This document shows positions 26,491 through 35,011 of a stretch of DNA of 64,000 bases, piece after piece. Source of the DNA: Cellulophaga sp. Hel_I_12 (GTDB taxonomy: Bacteria; Bacteroidota; Bacteroidia; Flavobacteriales; Flavobacteriaceae); the NCBI RefSeq assembly GCF_000799565.1, contig NZ_JUHB01000001.1, positions 3,413,501 to 3,477,500 on the forward strand, in the 5' to 3' direction. The notes beneath the pieces were generated by a model that was given only the letters and a program-made list of their open reading frames with translations, was not told the origin of the DNA and did no database searches. Position 1 is the first letter of the stretch, and each line of letters opens with the position of its first letter. The position numbers and the translations under genes were made by a program.

Positions 26491-28119
26491 TTATCCTAAA
26501 AAGGGATATCTGTAGTCTACTGGGGTAACAAAAGTTTCTTTAATTAGCCTTGGAGAAACCCAACGTAGCAAGTTTTGCATAGAACCTGCTTTATCATTTG
26601 TTCCAGAAGCTCTAGCGCCACCAAAAGGTTGTTGCCCAACGACGGCACCTGTTGGTTTGTCATTGATATAAAAATTTCCAGCACAGTTTTGTAAAGCTTT
26701 TGTAGCTTCGTCAATGGCGTACCGATCTGTAGCAATAACAGCTCCTGTTAATGCATATTCTGAGGTGCCATCTACAAGCTCTAAGGTTTTTACCCAGTCT
26801 GCATCGTCATAAATATAAACGGTCACTACAGGTCCAAAAAGTTCGGTCTCCATGGTGGTATATTTAGGATTGCTTGTTAAAATAACAGTGGGCTCCACAA
26901 AATATCCTTTTGATTTGTCATAATTACCACCAGCAAAAATTTCAGCATCTTTTGCATTTTTAGCACCGTCTATATACGTCGCTAATTTATCAAAAGAAGC
27001 TTCGTGAATTACAGCGGTGACAAAATTGCTCATATCTTCTGGAGAACCTGGTGTATTGATTGTTTTTAAATCTTCTTTTACATGATTTAAAATTTCATGG
27101 GCAGTAGATTTAGGTAAGTATACTCTTGAGGCAGCACTACATTTTTGTCCTTGAAATTCAAAAGCACCACGAACAATAGCCGTAGCCACTTGTTTCGTAT
27201 TTGCTGTTTTGTGTGCTAGTATAAAATCTTTACCTCCTGTTTCACCAACAATTCTAGGATAGGTTTTATAGGTGTGGATATTGCTGCCAATTTGTTTCCA
27301 TAACTCTTTGAAAACATGCGTAGAACCCGTAAAGTGAATGCCTGCAAAATCGGGGCTAGCTAATACGGTTTCGGTAATCATCACAGGATCACCATAAATC
27401 ACATTAATAACGCCATCAGGAACACCGGCTTCTTTAAAAATATCGACAATTACTTTGGCTGAGAAAATTTGACTATCACTTGGTTTCCAAACAACTACAT
27501 TTCCCATCATAGCGGCACTTGCGGGTAAGTTTCCTGCAATAGCTGTAAAGTTAAAAGGAGTAATAGCATACACAAAACCTTCTAAAGGACGGTACTCTAC
27601 GCGATTCCAAATTCCTTCAGCAGAAGCAGGTTGCTCTTGGTATATTTGAGACATGTATTCTACGTTAAAACGCAAAAAGTCAATCAGTTCACAAGCAGCG
27701 TCTATTTCAGCCTGGTGTATAGTTTTAGATTGTGCAATCATGGTGGCCGCATTAATTTTAGCCCGGTAAGGACCTGCAATTAATTCGGCAGCCTTCAAGA
27801 AAATAGCAGCACGTTGTTCCCAAGCTAAATTGGCCCAGGCTTGTCTCGATGCTAAGGCATTTTCGATGGCTTGGGTGACGTGTTTTTTTTCAGCAAGGTG
27901 ATATTGACCTACTTGATGTTTATGGTCATGTGGTGGAGACATTGGCTTTGTTTTGCCGGTTTTAATCTCTTCGTTTCCAATATACATCGGAACATCGACA
28001 CTCCCATTAAAATATTCTTGGTATTGTTTTAATACTTCTTGTCGTTCAGGAGATCCTGGAGCAAACCCTTTTATAGGTTCGTTAATTGCTATAGGAACTT
28101 GAAAAAATCCTTTACCCAT
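26491..28119 (-). CDS. pruA: L-glutamate gamma-semialdehyde dehydrogenase (1-pyrroline-5-carboxylate dehydrogenase)
   Basis: This NAD-dependent enzyme oxidises glutamate semialdehyde to glutamate, the second step of proline breakdown. The 542-residue protein has the aldehyde dehydrogenase core: PFNFTAIAGNLP near residue 188, the catalytic Glu in VGETGGKD near residue 292, and the catalytic Cys in GQKCSAASR near residue 326. The C-terminal PFGGARASGTNDK is typical of P5C dehydrogenases. It is the stand-alone form; no proline dehydrogenase gene is adjacent. It is expressed as a single gene with its own terminator. Confidence 0.95.
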   Translation of the reverse strand: MGKGFFQVPIAINEPIKGFAPGSPERQEVLKQYQEYFNGSVDVPMYIGNEEIKTGKTKPMSPPHDHKHQVGQYHLAEKKHVTQAIENALASRQAWANLAWEQRAAIFLKAAELIAGPYRAKINAATMIAQSKTIHQAEIDAACELIDFLRFNVEYMSQIYQEQPASAEGIWNRVEYRPLEGFVYAITPFNFTAIAGNLPASAAMMGNVVVWKPSDSQIFSAKVIVDIFKEAGVPDGVINVIYGDPVMITETVLASPDFAGIHFTGSTHVFKELWKQIGSNIHTYKTYPRIVGETGGKDFILAHKTANTKQVATAIVRGAFEFQGQKCSAASRVYLPKSTAHEILNHVKEDLKTINTPGSPEDMSNFVTAVIHEASFDKLATYIDGAKNAKDAEIFAGGNYDKSKGYFVEPTVILTSNPKYTTMETELFGPVVTVYIYDDADWVKTLELVDGTSEYALTGAVIATDRYAIDEATKALQNCAGNFYINDKPTGAVVGQQPFGGARASGTNDKAGSMQNLLRWVSPRLIKETFVTPVDYRYPFLG

Positions 28120-28202
28120 GTTGTTTTGTTTTAATTTTAGAAAGTAGTCGTAAAGGTACTAAAACAAAAAAGGTGAAAAAAGTAAAAAAGTAAAAGAAGT
28201 GT

Positions 28203-28589
28203 TTAGTTTAAGGTAAACGGGGTATTAAATTTAAAAGTGGGAATAGACACCCTGATTTTTTCGTCCGATTTTAAATTTACCATAGTATAGTGACCTTTCA
28301 TAGCGCCTATTGTCGAAGTTAATAAGCATCCAGAACTGTAGGTGTGCGATTCTCCGGGTTTAATCACCGGTTTTTTGCCGATGACCCCTTCACCATCTAA
28401 AATTTCTAACTCATTTAATGAGTCGTAAATTCTCCAGTGGCGCGAAGTAAGCTGAACAGTGTCTTTAGTTTGATTTTCTATGGTTATGGTATACCCAAAA
28501 GCATAATGCGTTTTGTAGTTTTTAAAGAAGGTGCCTTCAAAACTAGTATGTACTGAAATTTTTATGCCTTTTGTGATAAGTGTAGTCAT
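28203..28589 (-). CDS. apaG: ApaG domain protein
   Basis: A 128-residue single-domain ApaG protein with an immunoglobulin-like beta fold. Typical sequence is seen at YTITIENQTKDTVQLTSRHW, given here as TIENQT and SRHWRI, then GEGVIGKKPVIKPGESHTYSSG. MKGHYTM and a C-terminal IPTFKF follow. The ATG at 28589 (MTTLITKGIKI) is preferred over one three codons earlier because it matches the family start. The family has been linked to cobalt/magnesium resistance, but its biochemical role is unclear. Confidence 0.9.
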   Translation of the reverse strand: MTTLITKGIKISVHTSFEGTFFKNYKTHYAFGYTITIENQTKDTVQLTSRHWRIYDSLNELEILDGEGVIGKKPVIKPGESHTYSSGCLLTSTIGAMKGHYTMVNLKSDEKIRVSIPTFKFNTPFTLN

Positions 28590-28843
28590 AAGGATCAAAG
28601 TCTAAAGTGCTAAAAAAAAGAACTAAATCATAATTCTTCTCGCTAAATTATAAAATCGAAGGCAATAAACGTAAACTTTAAGAAAATTTTACGGCTATTC
28701 ATTCCTTGGTAAATTTATTCTTTTGCTAATTTATGTTCCGTACAAAATTAAAATTAGAGCAATATAACAAACCTTTTTTAAACTATAAATGAATGCTGTA
28801 AATGTTCGTTATAAGTTAATTTTTTAAAGCTATACGGTTTGTT

Positions 28844-30088
28844 TTAATTACTAATATTTCTTGAATTTGCAGTGCCTATTCCTATTAGTCCGTCATAAAG
28901 TGCACCAATATCACGATAGTAAACCAATATTAAATAATTGTTTTCGGTAAAATGAAAGTTTCCGGAAACCTTATTTAAATCAATGTCACCATTTTCTTTC
29001 TTTACCACATATTTGTAATTGTAGAAGCCTTGTTTCATTTTTAAAGTAGCTTCTAATAATCCATTATTGGCGTTGAAGGTCATTTTGTTTTCTTCATCCA
29101 ACATAAAATTATTGAACTTTCCATAAATATACACTTCATTTAAGCCAATTTCTTCTACATACGGCAGACTAAAGTGCACCTTGCTATATTCTGCTTCTCT
29201 TGAGGTGTCATCTCCTTGAGAAGTGTTGATAGCGAAATCTCCATTAATGTCAGGAAAATAGGTATAGGGCCTGTCATTTCTATAAATATCTGTAAATAAA
29301 TAGTGATGGTAAAGATCTGAAACCTCTATCGATGAAATTGCCACTGTGGGCGCGCGCAGGTCTTTGGTGTCAAAATTTAAAAATTCATTACCCCCAAAAA
29401 AACTTGTTTCCTGATCATATTTATATACCAACTGACTTCCTATGGTGTATTGAGGTTTTACATTATAAATTGCAGAGGGCCAATAGTAATTTTGTAAAAT
29501 AGAGATTTTCACTTCCTTTAAGGGGTTGATTAATTGAAAGTTGGCATAATTAATCGTTAGGTGAACTACTTGTTTTTCATTTAAAAATTCAAAATCTCTA
29601 CTTCTCTTTACGGTAGCGCCTACGGTTACCAAGTTTTGGTACACTAAAAAACGTCTAGAAAACTGAAGCTCATAATTACTGTCATAAATTTCTAACATAT
29701 AATTGCCACTTACTTTCAGCCCTGTGTTTTCGTTTGGGATGCTGAGCTTATAGTTAGAATAGGGTTGTAAGGTGTTATAACTATTTTCATAATCAATGAT
29801 TCTTAAATTATCACTACCTCTAAGGTATTGAGACTTTAATAAATCAGATGGCGTCCAGTCATAATCGCAGTGAATAATTTTATAATAAAAATCTTGTTCG
29901 CTCGCGGTGATGTCATCAAAATCTAGATATATCGCATCGCCCAGTTGTACCACCGGGAATTGGTCGTCTGTAGCGCCTTTAAAAATAATAGATTTTATGT
30001 TTGACGGCGGGTTAACTTCTTCTTGTACTTGAGAAAGAAGTGAATTTACACATAAAAAAAACAAGATATGTTTAACAAAGAACCTCAT
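28844..30088 (-). CDS. Type IX secretion system plug protein (DUF5103)
   Basis: A 414-residue secreted or periplasmic protein with a signal peptide (residues 1-19, ending LLSQ). A DUF5103 N-terminal beta-domain follows: IIFKGATDDQFPVVQLGD near residue 33, the YYKIIHCDYDW segment near residue 65, and SNYKLSIPNE. The C-terminal half is beta-rich. In Flavobacterium johnsoniae a DUF5103 protein was found as the plug that closes the periplasmic side of the SprA translocon, and this gene is assigned to that family. It is divergent from nqrA. Confidence 0.8.
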   Translation of the reverse strand: MRFFVKHILFFLCVNSLLSQVQEEVNPPSNIKSIIFKGATDDQFPVVQLGDAIYLDFDDITASEQDFYYKIIHCDYDWTPSDLLKSQYLRGSDNLRIIDYENSYNTLQPYSNYKLSIPNENTGLKVSGNYMLEIYDSNYELQFSRRFLVYQNLVTVGATVKRSRDFEFLNEKQVVHLTINYANFQLINPLKEVKISILQNYYWPSAIYNVKPQYTIGSQLVYKYDQETSFFGGNEFLNFDTKDLRAPTVAISSIEVSDLYHHYLFTDIYRNDRPYTYFPDINGDFAINTSQGDDTSREAEYSKVHFSLPYVEEIGLNEVYIYGKFNNFMLDEENKMTFNANNGLLEATLKMKQGFYNYKYVVKKENGDIDLNKVSGNFHFTENNYLILVYYRDIGALYDGLIGIGTANSRNISN

Positions 30089-30108
30089 GAAATAGCAGTA
30101 TTTTTAAA

Positions 30109-30116
30109 CAAAGTTA
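30109..30116 (-). promoter_or_regulatory. -7 promoter box for the plug protein gene
   Basis: The minus strand reads TAACTTTG, an exact TAnnTTTG match, 20 bp before the ATG at 30088. Confidence 0.5.
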
Positions 30117-30199
30117 AACAAAAAGCATGCCTTGAAAATTAACTTCGTTATAAGTTGTAAATTTATAGACAATAATTATGAAAACTTTCCATTTAGTCT

Positions 30200-30207
30200 T
30201 ATTTTTG
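30200..30207 (+). promoter_or_regulatory. -7 promoter box for the nqr operon
   Basis: TATTTTTG ends 34 bp before the nqrA ATG. It is the likely promoter for nqrABCDEF; no -33 TTG is obvious. Confidence 0.55.
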
Positions 30208-30241
30208 CATGAAATTTTTTTAACCTAAGGTTTATAGCAAT

Positions 30242-31591
30242 ATGTCTAAAGACATCAGAATTAAAAAAGGCTTAAACATTAACTTAGTCGGTGCTGCAGA
30301 AAAAGATATTTCTAAGGCTTCTCTAAGTAATGATTATGTCATAAATCTTCAGGATTTTCATGGGGTCAACCCAAAAATGCTGATGAAAGAAGGCGCAGAA
30401 GTAAAAGCAGGTGAGGCGCTTTTTTACAACAAAAATCATGAAAGTATGCTTTTTGTTTCTCCTGTAAGTGGTACGTTGGTTGAAATTAAGAGAGGAGAGA
30501 GGCGAAGCATTCTATCTTTAAAAATTACAGCGGATAAAACACAAGTAGCGGTAGCGCATGCAATTCCAAATTTAGGATCCATTTCAGCTTCTGAAGTGAA
30601 AGCGTTTTTACTTCAATCTGGTTGTTGGCCATTTATAAAGCAGAGACCATATGATGTGATAGCAAATCCAGAAACTAGCCCTAAAGCTATTTTTATTTCT
30701 GGTTTTACTACTGCACCTTTGGCTGCGGATTTAGATTTTACCTTAAAGGGCAAAGAAGCTGAAATACAGGCTGCAATCACTGCTTTAGCAAAATTAACAG
30801 CCGGAAAAGTGCATGTATCTCATAGTGGTGCTAATTCTCCACTTGCTGGTTTGCAAGGGGTAGAACACCATAAAGTGTCAGGGCCGCACCCTGCCGGTTT
30901 GGTAGGAACACAAATCAATAAAATTGACCCTATCAATAAAGGGGAATTGGTTTGGGTGGTTACTCCTCAAGATTTGGTTATTATAGGAGAAGCGCTATTA
31001 ACGGGTAAATTTAATGCTGATAGAACCATAGCTCTTGCTGGTTCTTCTATAAAAAATCCAAAATACTACACGACTAAAATTGGGGCTGAAATAGCAACTT
31101 TTTTATATGCTAGTGGCGTTAATGAAGCCAAGTTTAGGGTTATTAATGGCGATGTATTAACAGGGGTTACCTCAAGTCAGTCGGGTCATTTAGGCTATTA
31201 CAACACCACAGTTACAGCGATTCCTGAAGGGGATGATTATGAATTTTTTGGATGGAATAAGCCAGTTTTTAATAAAATATCAAATTCTAGAGCCCTAACT
31301 TTTTCATGGTTAACACCAAATAAAAAATTTGATTTAAATACAAACACAAATGGTGAGCACCGTGCTTTTGTAATTACAGGAGGATACGAAGAGGTTTTTC
31401 CTTTGGATATCTATCCAATGCAAATTTTAAAAGCGTGTATGTACGAGGATTTAGACGAAATGGAAGCTTTAGGAATGTACGAAGTAGCTCCTGAAGATTT
31501 TTCATTAACAGAATTTATCTGTGTGTCTAAACAACCACATCAAGATATAATAAGAAAAGGCTTGGACTTAATGCTTAAAGAGATAGGATAA
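30242..31591 (+). CDS. nqrA: Na(+)-translocating NADH-quinone reductase subunit A
   Basis: The peripheral cytoplasmic subunit of the six-subunit sodium-pumping NADH:quinone oxidoreductase, implicated in quinone binding. The 449-residue length is standard. It opens with DIRIKKGLNINLVGAAEK and contains the RnfC/NqrA-type barrel-sandwich segment SPVSGTLVEIKRGERR, shown here as SPVSGT near residue 78. HPAGLVGTQI follows near residue 218. Its stop overlaps the nqrB ATG by one base (TAATG). Confidence 0.96.
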   Translation: MSKDIRIKKGLNINLVGAAEKDISKASLSNDYVINLQDFHGVNPKMLMKEGAEVKAGEALFYNKNHESMLFVSPVSGTLVEIKRGERRSILSLKITADKTQVAVAHAIPNLGSISASEVKAFLLQSGCWPFIKQRPYDVIANPETSPKAIFISGFTTAPLAADLDFTLKGKEAEIQAAITALAKLTAGKVHVSHSGANSPLAGLQGVEHHKVSGPHPAGLVGTQINKIDPINKGELVWVVTPQDLVIIGEALLTGKFNADRTIALAGSSIKNPKYYTTKIGAEIATFLYASGVNEAKFRVINGDVLTGVTSSQSGHLGYYNTTVTAIPEGDDYEFFGWNKPVFNKISNSRALTFSWLTPNKKFDLNTNTNGEHRAFVITGGYEEVFPLDIYPMQILKACMYEDLDEMEALGMYEVAPEDFSLTEFICVSKQPHQDIIRKGLDLMLKEIG

Positions 31592-32796
31592 TGAGCTTAA
31601 AAAGTAGTTTACACAATTTAAAAGAAAAGTACAAAGGAAAGAAAATGGCACCAGCCTTTAATGCACTTCATACTTTTTTATATTTGCCTAATGAGACCAC
31701 TCATAACGGGACTCACATAAAGGCGGCTGACGATTTAAAACGGACTATGAATACGGTCATTATGGCCTTAATACCTTGTTTAATATTTGGTATTTTCAAT
31801 GCCGGATACCAACACTATTTGGCACTTGGCGAAATAGAGTCTGCCAAAGGATTTTTAGGCGCATCATTCTGGACCATAGACAATTTAATCATTGGTGCTT
31901 GGACGGTTTTACCTTTAGTTATTGTTTCCTATGGCGTTGGTTTGGCGGTAGAATTTTTATTTGCCGTAATAAAAGGTCATGAGGTAGAAGAAGGTTATTT
32001 GGTTACTGGTATGTTAGTGCCATTGATTGTTCCTATTGATATTCCTTTATGGATGTTGGCAGTTGCGGTTGTTTTTGGTGTAGTTATCGGTAAAGAAGTT
32101 TTCGGAGGTACTGGGATGAACATCCTTAATCCTGCCTTAACGATCCGTGCCTTCTTATTCTTTGCCTATCCAACATGGATGTCAGGAGATAAGGTTTGGG
32201 TACATGGCGCTGTTGAGCGTGCAGGTACTGCTGATGCCATATCAGGAGAAACTATTCTGGGGTCTTATGCACAAAATAATACAGTTGCTTATGATTATTG
32301 GGATATGTTTTGGGGACTAATTCCTGGTTCGGTTGGTGAAACTTCAAAAGTATTAATTATTCTCGGCGCTTTATTTTTAATATTTACGAAAGTAGGAAGC
32401 TGGAGAATTATCGTAAGTACCTTAATTGGAGCCTTAACCATGGGACTTATTTTTAATGGCGTTATTGAGTCTGGTTGGATCACCGAAACGAGTAAGTTTT
32501 ATGGACTAATGAGTGTTCCTTTCTGGCAACATTTAATTATTGGAAGTATTTTATTTGGAGCCGTTTATATGGCGACAGATCCAGTTACGGCGTCTCAAAC
32601 CAATAAAGGAAAATGGATTTACGGTTTTCTTATAGGATTTATTTCTATTATGATTCGGGTATTTAACCCAGCATATCCGGAAGGGGTGTTTTTAGCGATA
32701 TTATTAATGAATGTCTTTGCCCCAACGATAGATCATTATGTAATCCAAGGTAACGTAAAGCGTAGAATGAAACGTGTTAAAGTTAAAACAGCGTAA
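31591..32796 (+). CDS. nqrB: Na(+)-translocating NADH-quinone reductase subunit B
   Basis: A membrane subunit with about ten helices that carries covalent FMN and riboflavin and takes part in sodium transport. It has 401 residues. The expected flavinylation motif for ApbE (Dxx[ST]GAT, as in Vibrio NqrB) reads D215-A-I-S-G-E-T221 here, so a Glu replaces the usual Ala before the acceptor Thr. Helices such as GTGMNILNPALTIRAFLFF precede the motif, and IPGSVGETSK follows. A conserved DPVTAS segment lies near residue 330. It is co-translated with nqrA. Confidence 0.95.
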   Translation: MSLKSSLHNLKEKYKGKKMAPAFNALHTFLYLPNETTHNGTHIKAADDLKRTMNTVIMALIPCLIFGIFNAGYQHYLALGEIESAKGFLGASFWTIDNLIIGAWTVLPLVIVSYGVGLAVEFLFAVIKGHEVEEGYLVTGMLVPLIVPIDIPLWMLAVAVVFGVVIGKEVFGGTGMNILNPALTIRAFLFFAYPTWMSGDKVWVHGAVERAGTADAISGETILGSYAQNNTVAYDYWDMFWGLIPGSVGETSKVLIILGALFLIFTKVGSWRIIVSTLIGALTMGLIFNGVIESGWITETSKFYGLMSVPFWQHLIIGSILFGAVYMATDPVTASQTNKGKWIYGFLIGFISIMIRVFNPAYPEGVFLAILLMNVFAPTIDHYVIQGNVKRRMKRVKVKTA

Positions 32797-32798
32797 TT

Positions 32799-33545
32799 AT
32801 GGCATTAAATACAGAAAAAAATAGCTACACAATAATTTTTTCCATTGTAATGGTTTTAGTTGTGGGTTCTATTTTAGCAGGTTTAGCCTCTGGTTTAAAA
32901 CCATTGGTAAAAGCTAATGAACGATTTGAAAAGCAGCAAAACATTCTTTATGCCTTAGGCGTAAATAATAATGAAGGCGCTAATGATGTCGCTTTTGTTT
33001 CAACAGATAATGTTGAACAAGAGTTTGCAAAATACATCACTAAACAGTATGTTTTGCAAGGTGGAGAGCTTATAGAAGATGATGAAGCTTATTTAATCGA
33101 TATTAAAAAAGAGGAAACAAAAGCAAAAAATGGTTCTTATGAAAGACGTCTTCCCATATTTTTTGGACAGAAAGATGGAAAAGATGTATATGTAGTTCCT
33201 ATTAGAGGCAAAGGATTATGGGATGCTATTTGGGGTTTTGTAGCCTTAGATAAAGAAATGGTCGTAACTGGGGTTTATTTTGATCACAAAGGAGAAACTC
33301 CTGGTCTTGGTGCGGAAATTAAGCAACGATATTTTATGGACGATTTTACAGGTGAAAAGTTCTTGGACGGAGAAGCATTTGAAGGCATCACTGTTGCTAA
33401 AGGGAACAATGACCCAAAAAATGAAAGAAAAGATGATCATAAAATTGATGCTTTAGCTGGAGCGACCATTACAGGCGATGGTGTTTCTGCCATGCTAAAG
33501 AAAGATGTAAAAATGTATATGCCTTACTTTAAGACTTTAAACTAA
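32799..33545 (+). CDS. nqrC: Na(+)-translocating NADH-quinone reductase subunit C
   Basis: A single-span subunit whose periplasmic FMN-binding domain accepts a covalent FMN. The N-terminal helix covers about residues 9-30. The attachment motif reads D217-A-L-A-G-A-T223, with T223 as the FMN-bearing residue by analogy with Vibrio NqrC. The FMN_bind domain also shows GLWDAIWGFVALD near residue 140 and KGETPGLGAEI near residue 165. It starts 2 bp after nqrB. Confidence 0.95.
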   Translation: MALNTEKNSYTIIFSIVMVLVVGSILAGLASGLKPLVKANERFEKQQNILYALGVNNNEGANDVAFVSTDNVEQEFAKYITKQYVLQGGELIEDDEAYLIDIKKEETKAKNGSYERRLPIFFGQKDGKDVYVVPIRGKGLWDAIWGFVALDKEMVVTGVYFDHKGETPGLGAEIKQRYFMDDFTGEKFLDGEAFEGITVAKGNNDPKNERKDDHKIDALAGATITGDGVSAMLKKDVKMYMPYFKTLN

Positions 33546-33552
33546 ATTTTCT

Positions 33553-34197
33553 ATGGGACTTTTATCAAAAAAAGATAGTAAATTAATTAGCGATCCGTTA
33601 TTAGATAACAACCCTATTACCATTCAGGTTTTAGGTATTTGTTCTGCTTTGGCAATTACGGCGCAGTTAAAACCGTCGATAGTAATGGCTGTATCCGTAC
33701 TTTTTGTTATGGGTGTAGGGAACGTAGTAATTTCGTTAATGCGTAATATCATTCCGTCTAAAATAAGAATTATTGCCCAGCTCATTGTTGTAGCTACTTT
33801 GGTGATTATTGTGGATCAGGTGCTTAAGGCCTTTGCGTACACCTTAAGTAAAGAATTATCGGTATTTATAGGTTTAATTATTACCAATTGTATCATTATG
33901 GGTCGTTTTGAAGCTTTCGCTTTGGCTAATGGTCCATGGAGGTCTTTTTTAGACGGTATTGGTAATGCTTTAGGATACGGTTTAATTTTGGTCGTTGTAG
34001 GTTTCTTTAGAGAACTATTAGGTTCTGGAACTTTATTCGGATTGAAAGTGATGGGTGATCCTGTTGAAAAAACTGGTTTGTTCGCCTTAGGTTATGAAAA
34101 TAACGGTTTTATGGTATTGCCTCCCATGGCTTTAATTGTGGTGGGGATTATCATTTGGATTCAGCGTAGCAGAAATAAAGCATTAATAGAGGATTAA
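33553..34197 (+). CDS. nqrD: Na(+)-translocating NADH-quinone reductase subunit D
   Basis: A 214-residue membrane subunit of six helices, homologous to NqrE in inverted topology. The pair binds an iron centre in the membrane. The family signatures LGICSALAIT near residue 26 (with the iron-ligand Cys) and IGLIITNCIIMGRFEAFAL near residue 107 are present. It begins 7 bp after nqrC and is followed by a 70-bp gap before nqrE, the longest in this operon. Confidence 0.95.
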   Translation: MGLLSKKDSKLISDPLLDNNPITIQVLGICSALAITAQLKPSIVMAVSVLFVMGVGNVVISLMRNIIPSKIRIIAQLIVVATLVIIVDQVLKAFAYTLSKELSVFIGLIITNCIIMGRFEAFALANGPWRSFLDGIGNALGYGLILVVVGFFRELLGSGTLFGLKVMGDPVEKTGLFALGYENNGFMVLPPMALIVVGIIIWIQRSRNKALIED

Positions 34198-34267
34198 AAC
34201 CTAGTCAATAGGGTAGAAGGCATCGTGCCTAATTACTCTGGATACTTGATACAGAATTTATAAAATT

Positions 34268-35005
34268 ATGGAACATATAGAATTGTTTTTTAAATCGATA
34301 TTTGTAGATAACATGGTATTTGCCTATTTCTTAGGGATGTGCTCTTATCTAGCAGTTTCAAAAAAAGTTTCTACAGCAGTGGGCTTAGGAGCAGCAGTAA
34401 TTTTTGTACTGGCCATTACCGTACCACTAAACTGGCTATTAGATCAGTATTTATTACAAGAGGGTGCCTTAACTTGGCTTGGACCTGAATATGCGGATTA
34501 TGATCTTAGCTTTTTATCATTTATTATGTTTATTGCAACCATAGCAACTATGGTGCAATTGGTTGAAATTGTTGTTGAGAAATTTTCTCCAGCATTGTAC
34601 AATTCCCTAGGGATATTTTTACCCTTGATCGCTGTGAACTGTGCTATTTTGGGAGGGTCATTATTTATGCAATCGAGAGAAATAGAAACACTTGGTCTGG
34701 CTTTTAACTATGGCATATCTTCGGGTATTGGATGGTTTTTAGCAATTTTGGCTATAGCTGCTATTCGAGAAAAAATCAGGTATAGTGCCGTACCAGCTCC
34801 TTTAAGAGGCTTGGGTATTACGTTTATTATTACTGGGTTAATGGCTATTGGTTTTATGAGTTTTGGGGGGATGTTAACTGGTGGTGATGAAGCAGCCGCG
34901 CCAGTAGAAAAAACGACCCAAGTGGAAGAAGTAAAAAAGGATGTTAAACAAAAGGAGGCTGAGATAAAGACTGTCTTAAGCATAGCCGACAACACAAATA
35001 AATAA
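34268..35005 (+). CDS. nqrE: Na(+)-translocating NADH-quinone reductase subunit E with C-terminal extension
   Basis: This is the NqrD partner subunit with six helices. LGMCSYLAVSKK near residue 18 and IAVNCAILGGSLFM near residue 120 carry the two conserved cysteines for the intramembrane iron centre. The first 200 or so residues match the family. The remaining 40 form a charged tail (GGDEAAAPVEK, then Lys/Glu-rich repeats) absent from the Vibrio protein. Its role is unknown. nqrF starts 6 bp downstream. Confidence 0.94.
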   Translation: MEHIELFFKSIFVDNMVFAYFLGMCSYLAVSKKVSTAVGLGAAVIFVLAITVPLNWLLDQYLLQEGALTWLGPEYADYDLSFLSFIMFIATIATMVQLVEIVVEKFSPALYNSLGIFLPLIAVNCAILGGSLFMQSREIETLGLAFNYGISSGIGWFLAILAIAAIREKIRYSAVPAPLRGLGITFIITGLMAIGFMSFGGMLTGGDEAAAPVEKTTQVEEVKKDVKQKEAEIKTVLSIADNTNK

Positions 35006-35011
35006 AGTAAT

